The notes under the pieces: generated by a model
What the model was told of the DNA's origin: nothing
The model's database searches: none
The model's input: only the letters and a program-made list of their open reading frames with translations
Assembly: GCF_022601675.1 (NCBI RefSeq)
Contig: NZ_JAKVIL010000012.1
Location: 1-64,000 of the forward strand
Direction: 5' to 3'
Origin: Ancylobacter gelatini
Lineage (GTDB): Bacteria; Pseudomonadota; Alphaproteobacteria; Rhizobiales; Xanthobacteraceae
DNA length: 64,000 nucleotides
Part shown: positions 10,718 through 20,694 of the stretch, in pieces
Position numbering within the stretch: position 1 is the stretch's first letter
Layout: every line of letters begins with the position of its first letter
Position numbers and translations under genes: made by a program

Positions 10718-12022
10718 ATGGAAACTACCGCAGCGGCATCTCTGAATAAGACTCGTTGGCTCCAGCTTGCGTTTGGCGTGATCTGCATGTGCATGATCGC
10801 GAACATGCAGTACGGCTGGACGTTCTTCGTCGGCCCGATGCAGGAACGCCATGGCTGGGATCGCGCGGCGATCCAGGTCGCGTTCTCGATCTTCATCGTC
10901 ACCGAGACCTGGCTGGTGCCGGTCGAGGGCTGGTTCGTGGACAAGTACGGCCCGCGCATCGTCGTGCTGTTCGGCGGCCTGATGTGCGGCCTGGCCTGGG
11001 TGATGAACTCCTATGCCACCACCCTCACCGTGCTCTACATCGCTGCGGCGGTCGGCGGCATCGGCGCCGGCGCGGTGTACGGCACCTGCGTGGGTAACTC
11101 GCTCAAGTGGTTCCCGGACAAGCGCGGCCTGGCGGCCGGCATCACCGCGGCCGGCTTCGGCGCGGGCTCGGCCCTGACCGTGATCCCGATCCAGAACATG
11201 ATCAAGAACCAGGGTTACGAGGCGGCGTTCCTGTATTTCGGCCTCGCCCAGGGTATCGTCATCACCGTGCTGGCCCTGTTCCTCATGGCGCCGAAGAAGG
11301 ACCAGATCGCGGCGGCCGCGAAGAGGGTTGCCGCCAGTGTCGCCCAGTCGGCCCGCGACTTCTCGCCCAAGGAAATGCTGACCACCCCGCTGTTCTGGGT
11401 GATGTACGCCATGTTCGTCATGATGGCCGCCGGCGGCCTGATGGCGACCGCTCAGCTCGGCCCGATCGCCAAGGATTTCGGCATCGCCGACGTTCCCGTC
11501 AGCCTGATCGGCATCACCCTGCCGGCCCTGACCTTCGCTGCCGCCATCGACCGCGTGCTGAACGGCCTCACGCGTCCGTTCTTCGGCTGGGTGTCGGACA
11601 AGATCGGCCGCGAGAACACCATGTTCGTCGCGTTCGCCATCGAGGGCGTCGGCATCTATGCGCTGAGCGTGCTCGGCCACAACCCGGTGCTGTTCGTCAT
11701 CCTCACCGGCCTGGTGTTCTTCGCCTGGGGTGAAATCTACAGCCTGTTCCCCGCCATGTGCGGCGACGCCTTCGGCTCGAAGTTCGCCACCACCAATGCC
11801 GGCCTGCTCTACACCGCCAAGGGCACCGCCGCGATCATCGTGCCGTTCACCAGCATCATCACCACCGTGACGGGCAGCTGGCACGCGGTGTTCGTCTCGG
11901 CCGCCGCGCTCAACATCATCGCCGCGGTCATGGCGCTGGCGATCCTGAAGCCGCTGGCCTCGGCGCATAGCCGCCGCGCCTCGGCCGCCAACAACGCCGC
12001 CAAGGTGATTGCGGCCGAGTAA
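10718..12022 (+). CDS. OFA-family MFS transporter, oxalate/formate antiporter type (1)
   Basis: A 434-aa, 12-TM major facilitator of the oxalate:formate antiporter family. The OxlT substrate-binding charges are conserved: R286 in LNGLTRPFFGW corresponds to OxlT Arg272, and K368 in LLYTAKGTAAI corresponds to Lys355. MFS loop motifs are present (VDKYGPR, KWFPDKRGLA, VSDKIGR). Upstream is an AT-rich leader with a GGYAT-type operator candidate; downstream is a strong terminator at 12051. Import of oxalate in exchange for formate would match the neighbouring frc/oxc pathway. Direction of transport and exact substrate are inferred. Confidence 0.92.
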   Translation: METTAAASLNKTRWLQLAFGVICMCMIANMQYGWTFFVGPMQERHGWDRAAIQVAFSIFIVTETWLVPVEGWFVDKYGPRIVVLFGGLMCGLAWVMNSYATTLTVLYIAAAVGGIGAGAVYGTCVGNSLKWFPDKRGLAAGITAAGFGAGSALTVIPIQNMIKNQGYEAAFLYFGLAQGIVITVLALFLMAPKKDQIAAAAKRVAASVAQSARDFSPKEMLTTPLFWVMYAMFVMMAAGGLMATAQLGPIAKDFGIADVPVSLIGITLPALTFAAAIDRVLNGLTRPFFGWVSDKIGRENTMFVAFAIEGVGIYALSVLGHNPVLFVILTGLVFFAWGEIYSLFPAMCGDAFGSKFATTNAGLLYTAKGTAAIIVPFTSIITTVTGSWHAVFVSAAALNIIAAVMALAILKPLASAHSRRASAANNAAKVIAAE

Positions 12023-12050
12023 TCCGCCCTCAATTTTCCGGGCCTTTTAG

Positions 12051-12080
12051 AAGGGCGCGTCTTCGGACGCGCCCTTTTTC
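12051..12080 (+). terminator. Rho-independent terminator after OFA transporter 1
   Basis: An 11-bp stem, arms AAGGGCGCGTC (12051-12061) and GACGCGCCCTT (12066-12076), with a TTCG tetraloop and a short T tract. It separates the two transporter genes into different transcripts. Confidence 0.88.
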
Positions 12081-12664
12081 GTTCGCGCCTGTGGCAGGGC
12101 GCCGCAGCGCCGTTCAGTTGTGGCAGCGTAATCCGCCCGGTTCCCGACACGGTTCGGCCACCTTCTCAAGTCGTGCCCCATGGTCCCTCGCAATCGAACC
12201 ATGGCAATCGTCGCGGGCTGTTCCTTAGCGTTGCTGATTTTTAATGATCATAAACGGGTTTATAATTAAGGGGAGTCGACTCTATTATCGATATTAATAT
12301 TTGTATTGTCTTATATTGGTGAAGGTTATCCAAGGCGAATGCTTGCATATTCCCGAAATGCGAAGAGTCCATAAAAGGCGATTGGCATACATAATATTGT
12401 CTATTATGATCATCACCATGCGGGTCGGATCCCTCAACCTTGCGTCAGTCGTCGTGCAGCCTGCGCGCGCTGCCGCCGGGACGGTGGGACCGGATCACTG
12501 ATGAACACCCTAAAAGCCGCGCAAGCGGCCGCGGCAGGACGGCGTAGAGCCGGCCTGCGGCCAATAATGTCAAGACGCTGCCGATCCCTGGTCAACGGGG
12601 GCGAGTAGCCGACAAGAACAAGCCGATCCGCGGCGATCATTAATTTTGGAGAGGAGAAACGCCT
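12081..12664 (+). promoter_or_regulatory. Long AT-rich leader of OFA transporter 2
   Basis: A 584-bp stretch without a supported gene. By my count 12241-12420 is about 34% G+C, far below the flanking genes. It contains the operator-like site at 12384. The 66-codon frame at 12301-12501 has no ribosome-binding site and no recognisable domain, so I do not call it. A promoter with a long 5' leader is the simplest reading. Confidence 0.5.
12384..12398. promoter_or_regulatory. GGYAT-type operator candidate upstream of the second OFA transporter
   Basis: GGCATACATAATATT, preceded by TT and followed by GT. It matches the site before the first transporter (10566) at 14 of 17 positions and shares TTGGCATAC with the site before the first GntR gene (9331). 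It lies 267 bp upstream of the transporter start. Confidence 0.55.
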
Positions 12665-13999
12665 GTGAGCGCCTATTCGCAGACGCCGGCGGCCGTGGGG
12701 CCCGGCAAGGATTTTTCGGAAAGCCGTCGCTGGATTCAGCTCGCCGTCGGTGTGGTCTGTATGGTGGCTACGGCCAACATCCAGTACGCCTGGACGCTGT
12801 TCGTGCCTGAAATTCAGGAGACTTTCGGCTGGGAGCGCGCCTCGATCCAGATCGCCTTCACGATCTTCGTGCTGGTGCAGACCTGGCTCGCCCCGATTGA
12901 AGGCTACTTCATCGATAAGCTCGGCCCCCGCTTCATGGTCGCCTTCGGCGCCGTGATGATCGGCACCGCCTGGGTGCTGAACTCGCAGGCCACCACGCTG
13001 TTCGCGTTTTATGTCGCGGCCGCGGTCGGCGGCGTCGGCGTCGGCTGTATCTACGCGACCTGCATCAACAACGCCCTGAAGTGGTTCCCCGATCGCCGCG
13101 GCCTCGCCGTCGGTCTGACCGCGGGCGGCTATGGCGCCGGCTCCGCCGCGACCATCCTGCCGATCGCCGCCATGATCGAGTCCTCGGGCTTCCAGGAGAC
13201 CTTCTTCTTCTTCGGTCTGCTCCAGGGCGGCCTGGCCTTCATCGCGGCGTGGTTCCTGCGCTCGCCGAAGGTTGGCGAAGTGAAGCCCTCCGACAAGCTG
13301 TCGCAGACCCGTCGCGACTACACGCTGAAGGAAGCGCTGAACACCCGCCTGTTCTGGCTGATGCTCCTGATGTTCACCTGCGTCGTCACCGGCGGCATGA
13401 TGGCGGTCGCCCAACTCGGCGTCATCGCGCAGGACCTCGGCGTGAAGGAGTTCAAGGTCAACCTGTACTTCTTCACCATGGCCGCCCTGCCGCTCGCCCT
13501 GATGCTCGACCGCGTCATGAACGGCATCTCGCGTCCGCTCTTCGGCTGGATCTCGGATCATATCGGCCGTGAAAAGACCATGGTCATCGCCTTCTCGCTC
13601 GAAGGCGTCGGCATCATCGCTCTGGGCTATTTCGGTCACAATCCCTGGGCGTTCCTCATCCTCTCGGGCGTCGTGTTCCTGGCCTGGGGTGAAGTCTACT
13701 CGCTGTTCTCGGCGCTGGCGGGCGATGCCTTCGGCACCAAGCACATCGGCAAGATCTACGGCGTGCTCTACACCGCCAAGGGCATCGGCGCGCTGTTCGT
13801 TCCGGTCGGCAACCTGCTGATGGAAGCGACCGGCACCTGGTCGACCGTTCTCTACACCGTCGCTGCCATGGACCTGTTCGCGGCCTTCCTCGCGATCGCC
13901 GTCCTGCCCGGCACGCTGAAGCGGCATGTCGCCAAGTCGATCATCCCATCGGCGCCCGGCGCCGCGGGGGACAAGACGGTGGCTTCGGCCCACGCCTGA
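12665..13999 (+). CDS. OFA-family MFS transporter, oxalate/formate antiporter type (2)
   Basis: A 444-aa paralog of the preceding transporter. OxlT-type charged residues are kept: R290 in MNGISRPLFGW and K372 in VLYTAKGIGAL. MFS loops IDKLGPR, KWFPDRRGLA and ISDHIGR are present. The start is GTG at 12665 behind a strong GGAGAGGAGAAAC site. It has its own leader and is followed by a terminator at 14023. The two copies may differ in affinity or counter-substrate, for example oxalate/formate against oxalate uptake alone; sequence does not decide this. Confidence 0.92.
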   Translation: MSAYSQTPAAVGPGKDFSESRRWIQLAVGVVCMVATANIQYAWTLFVPEIQETFGWERASIQIAFTIFVLVQTWLAPIEGYFIDKLGPRFMVAFGAVMIGTAWVLNSQATTLFAFYVAAAVGGVGVGCIYATCINNALKWFPDRRGLAVGLTAGGYGAGSAATILPIAAMIESSGFQETFFFFGLLQGGLAFIAAWFLRSPKVGEVKPSDKLSQTRRDYTLKEALNTRLFWLMLLMFTCVVTGGMMAVAQLGVIAQDLGVKEFKVNLYFFTMAALPLALMLDRVMNGISRPLFGWISDHIGREKTMVIAFSLEGVGIIALGYFGHNPWAFLILSGVVFLAWGEVYSLFSALAGDAFGTKHIGKIYGVLYTAKGIGALFVPVGNLLMEATGTWSTVLYTVAAMDLFAAFLAIAVLPGTLKRHVAKSIIPSAPGAAGDKTVASAHA

Positions 14000-14022
14000 T
14001 CCAGGCGAGACGTGAATGACGG

Positions 14023-14056
14023 GGCGGGCTTCCTTCGGGGAGCCCGCCTTTTCTTT
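14023..14056 (+). terminator. Rho-independent terminator after OFA transporter 2
   Basis: GGCGGGCT (14023-14030) pairs with AGCCCGCC (14041-14048), extended by three inner pairs around a TTCG loop, and is followed by a TTTTCTTTT tract. It closes the oxalate cluster. Confidence 0.88.
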
Positions 14057-14124
14057 TGGGCAGGGCCATCGGGCGTATCAGAGGCGTTCGTTCAAACCGC
14101 GCTCAAGCCACGCTCAGGCCGCGC

Positions 14125-14568
14125 TCATGCCGCGCTCATCTCGCGCGCAAGCCGCGCCAGAGTGAGCACCTGCGCGCTGGCGGCCGGCCCCACCTCCGCG
14201 AGTTCGGCCGCGCCGAACCAGCGGGTCTCCAGCGCGTCGTCCGCCGCCTCGCCCTCGCCGGATTGCCAGCGGCACAGCACAGCGATCATCGCGAAATGGT
14301 GCGCGAGCCGTCCTTCGGCATCGTGCTCGATGAAGTCCAGCACCGTGACCAGACGCGGCGCGTCGGCGTGGATGCCGGTCTCCTCGTGAAGTTCGCGGAG
14401 CGCGGCGTCGAGATGGCTCTCGCCCACCTCCATGCGTCCGCCGGGAAAGCCCCATAGCCCCTGGTCCGGCGGGTTGGCCCGGCGCACCAGCATCACCTCC
14501 TCGCCCCGGAGCACCAGGGCAAGCACGGCGGGAACGGGGCGCGAGGGGCCGGCAGGCGCGGGGCTCAT
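14125..14568 (-). CDS. NUDIX hydrolase
   Basis: A protein of about 147 aa with a complete Nudix box: GG-x-E-VGES followed by REL-x-EETGI. The family hydrolyses nucleoside diphosphates linked to other moieties; the substrate cannot be read from sequence. Two ATGs lie two codons apart; the second, at 14568, has GGAAGG at correct spacing and is chosen. It lies 19 bp downstream of the class D beta-lactamase in the same direction, so the two are likely co-transcribed. Confidence 0.88.
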   Translation of the reverse strand: MSPAPAGPSRPVPAVLALVLRGEEVMLVRRANPPDQGLWGFPGGRMEVGESHLDAALRELHEETGIHADAPRLVTVLDFIEHDAEGRLAHHFAMIAVLCRWQSGEGEAADDALETRWFGAAELAEVGPAASAQVLTLARLAREMSAA

Positions 14569-14587
14569 CTTCATCCTTCCGGTGGCG

Positions 14588-15439
14588 TCACTTCACGAGC
14601 GAGGGCAGGGCGTCGAGGAAAATGCCGCGCTGCTTCAGCCCCATGCCGTCCTCATAAGGCTCGGTGCCGACATAGAGCCGCGCGAACACGATACGCCGGT
14701 CGTCCTTCTCGCCCCAGCCGACGAACCAGCCGATCGGGCGGTTCCTGTCGCTCTGCCCGTCGGGGCCGTTCAGCCAGGTGCTGCCGGTCTTGCCGTGCAC
14801 GCTCCAGCCGTCGGCGGCGGTGAAGGTCGGGACGATGGCGCGGGTCTTGTCCTGCGCCTGGAACGAGACCGGCAGCGCGTCGGACAGCAGGCGCCGAAGG
14901 AAGCCGGCCTGTTCCTCGGGCGTGATGGCGAGCGAGGAGCCGAGCCAGCTCCGCGTCAGGCCATTGTCCTTTCCGGGGTCGCCGGCCACGTCCTTGTTGC
15001 CGTAGTCGAGGCGGGCGACATAGCTGGCAAAGCGCTCCATGCCGAGCCGCCGCGTGATCTCGCGCGAGTACCACACCACCGAATCGGCTTCCCAGATGGT
15101 GGGATCGACGGTTTTGCGCACCCGCTCGGGCGCGTCGTACTCGGCCTTATAGGGCCAGGCCGGCGTGGTGGCGTCCTTCAGGATCCCGGCATCGAAGCCG
15201 ATCACCGCGAGCGGCACCTTGAAGGTCGAGGCCGGCGCAAAGGCGCGGTCGCAGGTGCCGCTGCGATGCAGCGTGTCGCCGGAGGCGGCATCGAGGATCA
15301 GCGTGCATTCGAGCGGGGTCGCGGGGCTCGCCTCGGCGGTCAGCGGCTGAAGGGCCTGCTGCGCCTGGGCCGGGGTAAGCCCGAGGGTGGCGAGGAAGGC
15401 GAGGGCCGGCAGGTGTTTCCAGTGAAGGGCAGCGGTCAT
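14588..15439 (-). CDS. Class D (OXA-type) beta-lactamase
   Basis: A 283-aa periplasmic serine beta-lactamase with signal peptide ending near PAQAQ (residues 23-27). All class D motifs are present: S71-T-F-K74 (nucleophile and carbamylatable lysine), S120-V-V, Y146-G-N, W165 in RSWLGSSLAI, and K217-T-G with WFVGW after it. GAGAGG precedes the ATG. It hydrolyses penicillins and possibly other beta-lactams; spectrum cannot be told. No mobile element flanks it, so it looks chromosomal and intrinsic. A NUDIX gene follows at 19 bp. Confidence 0.93.
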   Translation of the reverse strand: MTAALHWKHLPALAFLATLGLTPAQAQQALQPLTAEASPATPLECTLILDAASGDTLHRSGTCDRAFAPASTFKVPLAVIGFDAGILKDATTPAWPYKAEYDAPERVRKTVDPTIWEADSVVWYSREITRRLGMERFASYVARLDYGNKDVAGDPGKDNGLTRSWLGSSLAITPEEQAGFLRRLLSDALPVSFQAQDKTRAIVPTFTAADGWSVHGKTGSTWLNGPDGQSDRNRPIGWFVGWGEKDDRRIVFARLYVGTEPYEDGMGLKQRGIFLDALPSLVK

Positions 15440-15531
15440 GTGCGGGCCTCTCTAAAAAATGCTTACGCCTCCTGCCTGCACATTCCGACAATGGCGTGGC
15501 ATCTGCCGTGCCGTCCACCGTTCGGCGCATC

Positions 15532-16137
15532 TCAGCTAAGGCGCGCCAGCCAGACGGTGAGCCCGCCGCATTCCGGGTCCTCGACCCTTTGCGCCAGGAC
15601 AGTGAAGCCGTTCTGCGCAAGCAGGCCTCGGTAGTCCGCCGGGTCGAGGCTGCCATGGTAGAGCGCGTCGCCGCCAAAGCGGCCGATCGCCTCGCCATGG
15701 CCCGGTCCGCTGGTAAACATCAGCGCGGCACCGGGCGCGGCATGGTCGCGGAAGATCCGAAACATCGGGCGTTGATCGTCCGGGGGCAGGTGAAAGAAGC
15801 TGTTCCAGGCCAGCAGGCCATCGAAACGGCGTCCCAGCGCCAGCTGCCTCATGTCGCCCTCGATCCAGCTATGCGTCGGGAGGCGCCGGCGGCACAGGCC
15901 GAGCAGCGTCGGCGAGGCATCGAGCCCGGTCAGCCGGCAGCCTTTATCGATCAGATAGCGCGCCACGGGTTCGCCCGAACCGCAGCCCAGGTCGATAATT
16001 TCCGCCCCCGGTTTCGGCAGCGCCGCGATGAATCGGTCGAGCCAGATCGCCTCCGCCTTGCGGCGGCCGCCAGTCCGGTCCCATTCATGCGCATGGCGCT
16101 CATAGAGCGCGACAACGTCGTCGGCGGGTGAGGTCAT
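15532..16137 (-). CDS. Class I SAM-dependent methyltransferase
   Basis: A 201-aa protein with SAM-binding motif I IIDLGCGSGEPVA, motif II TGLDASP and motif IV GLLAWNSFFHLPP. The fold is that of small-molecule methyltransferases of the Methyltransf_11/25 type; the substrate is unknown. The start MTSPADD at 16137 has GGGAG upstream, and the much longer frame through it overlaps thiC in another frame and is discarded. It lies 59 bp downstream of thiC in the same direction, with a hairpin between them. Confidence 0.85.
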   Translation of the reverse strand: MTSPADDVVALYERHAHEWDRTGGRRKAEAIWLDRFIAALPKPGAEIIDLGCGSGEPVARYLIDKGCRLTGLDASPTLLGLCRRRLPTHSWIEGDMRQLALGRRFDGLLAWNSFFHLPPDDQRPMFRIFRDHAAPGAALMFTSGPGHGEAIGRFGGDALYHGSLDPADYRGLLAQNGFTVLAQRVEDPECGGLTVWLARLS

Positions 16138-16149
16138 CTCGTCTCCCAG

Positions 16150-16182
16150 GGGCGATGCCGGAGCCTTAACCCGGCATCGCCC
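16150..16182 (-). terminator. Stable hairpin between thiC and the methyltransferase
   Basis: A 12-bp stem GGGCGATGCCGG (16150-16161) with CCGGCATCGCCC (16171-16182) and a 9-nt loop. There is no T tract, so this may be an attenuator, an mRNA-processing or stability element, or a Rho-assisted end. Confidence 0.45.
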
Positions 16183-16196
16183 GGCGTGTCGTCCGT

Positions 16197-18243
<2,047 letters not shown>

Positions 18244-18374
18244 GGCGGACTATACGACGAAAGTCGCCGGCGCTGTCAATCCGCTGCCGGCGGCGCTCCC
18301 CCCGCGCCGCGTTTCCTGTAGATTGCTGATTCGAAAAAGCCCGTGATTTTCAGCTCGATCGAACCGGGGATGCG

Positions 18375-19631
18375 ATGCGCAAAAGTCTGATGGCGCGGCT
18401 GGCGGCCGCCGCCTTTTCCACCACCCTCGCCGTTTCCGGCTTCGCGCTGCTGCCGGCTCCCGCCGCCGCGCAGGGCGTGGCGCTCACCAGCTGCGGCAAT
18501 AGCGGGCAGGGCTTTCCCCAATGGCTGGAGCTGTTCAAGCAGCAGGCGGTGGCGCAGGGCGTCTCCCCGCGCGCGGTGTCGGCGGCGCTGGGTGGCATCA
18601 CCTATGACGCCAATGTCGTCGGGGCCGACCGCGGCCAGAAGGTGTTCGGGCAGAGCTTCTTCGAGTTCTCCGACCGCATGGTCGCCAATTACCGCATTCA
18701 GCAGGGCCGCCAGCTCATCCAGAAGAACAAGGCGCTGTTCGACCATATCGAGCAGCAATTCGGCGTGCCCGGCGCGGTGCTGGTGGCGTTCTGGGGGCTG
18801 GAGACCGATTTCGGCGCCTTCATGGGCGACAAGCAGACCATCCGCTCGGTGGCCTCGCTGGCCTGGGATTGCCGCCGCGCCGAGATGTTCCGCACCCAGC
18901 TCATGGCGATCCTGCGCATCGTCGAGCGCGGCGACCTCACCCCGCAGGCCATGCGCGGGCCGTGGGCCGGCGAACTCGGCCAGTTCCAGTTCCTGCCGGA
19001 CCACTATCTGAATTACGGCGTCGATTTCGACGGCGACGGCCGGGTGGACCTGATCCGCTCGACGCCGGACGCCCTGGCCTCGGCCGCCAATTACATCAAG
19101 GCGCTGGGCTGGCAGCGCGGCCAGCCCTGGCTGGAAGAGGTCCGGGTGCCGGCGAACCTGCCGTGGCAGCAGGCCGATCTGTCCATCAAGCTGCCGCGCG
19201 GGCAGTGGGCGGCGTGGGGCGTGGTGCGGGCCGATGGTCGCCCGCTGCCCAACGACCAGCTTCCCGCCTCGGTGTTGCTGCCGATGGGGCGCAACGGCCC
19301 GGCCTTCCTCGTCTATCCGAATTTCGACGTGTTCACCGAGTGGAACAACTCGCTGGTCTACGCCACCTCGGCCGCCTATCTCGCCGCGCGGGTGGCGGGG
19401 GCGGGCCCGTTCAATCGCGGGCAGGGCAAGGCGATCCCGGTGCTGTCGCAATCTCAGGTCATGGAACTGCAACGCCTGCTCAATGCGCGCGGCCACCATG
19501 TCGGGCGGGTTGACGGCATCACCGGCGCGGCGACGCGGCAGGCGGTGAAGGTGGAACAGACCCGGCTCGGCCTGCCGGCCGATTCCTACCCCACGCCCGA
19601 TCTTCTCGCGGCGCTGCGCGCCGGTCGGTAG
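18375..19631 (+). CDS. Lytic murein transglycosylase (MltB-type, GH103) with peptidoglycan-binding domain
   Basis: A 418-aa exported enzyme that cleaves peptidoglycan with formation of 1,6-anhydromuramyl ends. The signal peptide is residues 1 to about 33, ending APAAAQ. The SLT_2 catalytic domain spans roughly 45-330 with catalytic E143 in FWGLETDFGAFMG; other family motifs are GELGQFQFLPDHY and SAANYIKALGWQRG. A C-terminal PG_binding_1 domain (about 355-415) contains MELQRLLNARGHHVGRVDGI. It is divergent from the thiC riboswitch and convergent with the CDF transporter. Confidence 0.93.
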   Translation: MRKSLMARLAAAAFSTTLAVSGFALLPAPAAAQGVALTSCGNSGQGFPQWLELFKQQAVAQGVSPRAVSAALGGITYDANVVGADRGQKVFGQSFFEFSDRMVANYRIQQGRQLIQKNKALFDHIEQQFGVPGAVLVAFWGLETDFGAFMGDKQTIRSVASLAWDCRRAEMFRTQLMAILRIVERGDLTPQAMRGPWAGELGQFQFLPDHYLNYGVDFDGDGRVDLIRSTPDALASAANYIKALGWQRGQPWLEEVRVPANLPWQQADLSIKLPRGQWAAWGVVRADGRPLPNDQLPASVLLPMGRNGPAFLVYPNFDVFTEWNNSLVYATSAAYLAARVAGAGPFNRGQGKAIPVLSQSQVMELQRLLNARGHHVGRVDGITGAATRQAVKVEQTRLGLPADSYPTPDLLAALRAGR

Positions 19632-19651
19632 GCGTCACAGCACCGGCAGGA

Positions 19652-20539
19652 TCACAGCACCGGGATTCCGGCCTGCTTGGCCTTCACCTCGGGCTCGACA
19701 TGGATGTTGACGAGGATGTCGGAGACCTCGGCCTCCAGCGCGTCCTCGATCCGGTCGCAGATGGCGTGCGCCTCGCGCACCGCCATGTCGCCGGGCACCA
19801 CGAGGTGGAAATCCACGAAGGTCATCCGCCCGGCCTGACGGGTGCGCACGTCATGGGCCTCGATGGCGCCGGTCGCCTCCTCGGCGATTCGGGCGCGGAT
19901 GCGTGCCAGCGTCTCGCCCGGCACCGCCTGGTCCATCAGCCCGCCGACGCTTTCCTTCAGCACGCCCCAGCCGGACCACAGGATGTTGAGCGCCACCAGC
20001 CCGGCGAGGATCAGGTCGAGCTTTTCCCATCCGGTCGCGATGGCCAGCACCACGCCGATCAGCACGCCGCCGGAGGACAGCACGTCGGTCAGCAGGTGCT
20101 TGGCGTCGGCCAGCAGGGCGGGGGAGCGGGCGCGGCGCCCCTCGCGGAACAGCACGAGGCACCACACGGCATTGATCACGCCCGCGGCCGCGTTCATGGC
20201 GAGGCCGCGCGGCGAGGCGTCGAGCGGGGAGGGCTCGAACCAGTTCTGGTAAACTTCGCGGAAGATGGTGAGGGCGGCGACCACGATCAGCACGCCCACG
20301 ATCACCGCCGAGAAATATTCCGCCTTGGCATAGCCGTAAGGGTGCGCGGCGTCGGCCGGCTTGGCGCTGACGCGCAGCGCGATCACCGCCGCGATCGAGG
20401 TCGCGACGTTCACCACGCTCTCAAGCGCATCGGAATAGAGCGCGATGCTGCCCGTCAGCACGAAGGCCAGATATTTCAGCGCCAGCACGATGACGCTGAT
20501 GCCGACATTGCCGATCGCAACCCGCTGGGATCGTTCCAT
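19652..20539 (-). CDS. Cation diffusion facilitator family transporter
   Basis: A protein of about 295 aa, inner-membrane divalent metal:proton antiporter of the CDF family. Metal-site motifs are YSDALES in TM2 and DAKHLLTDVLSSG in TM5; a soluble C-terminal domain follows (HDVRTRQAGRMTFVDFHLVVP, VSDILVNIHVEPE). The start MERSQR at 20539 is preferred over one 17 codons upstream because the family begins there. TM5 has a H--D pattern compatible with zinc; iron or manganese cannot be excluded. It is not adjacent to the zinc genes at 39-47 kb. Confidence 0.9.
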   Translation of the reverse strand: MERSQRVAIGNVGISVIVLALKYLAFVLTGSIALYSDALESVVNVATSIAAVIALRVSAKPADAAHPYGYAKAEYFSAVIVGVLIVVAALTIFREVYQNWFEPSPLDASPRGLAMNAAAGVINAVWCLVLFREGRRARSPALLADAKHLLTDVLSSGGVLIGVVLAIATGWEKLDLILAGLVALNILWSGWGVLKESVGGLMDQAVPGETLARIRARIAEEATGAIEAHDVRTRQAGRMTFVDFHLVVPGDMAVREAHAICDRIEDALEAEVSDILVNIHVEPEVKAKQAGIPVL

Positions 20540-20694
20540 CGTCACCCTGCCCCGATAAAACCGATGCCGCCGCCCGTGAGGCAGCGGCAATCGGCATTCG
20601 CTTACGGGGTCGAGCCGCGGAAATCAAGCAGTACCAACGGTTTGCAAGTCATTCGCAGAAGCGTTAGCAGCGCCGCGCGGGCGCGCGGAGCCGC

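Noticed and set aside
12301-12501. Possible small gene (66 codons) in the AT-rich leader
   Set aside because: No ribosome-binding site, no recognisable domain, and its C-terminal codons simply run into GC-rich sequence. A regulatory leader explains the region better.
10691-13993. Long minus-strand frames opposite the two OFA transporters
   Set aside because: Antisense artefacts of GC-rich membrane-protein genes; the sense frames carry all MFS motifs and ribosome-binding sites.
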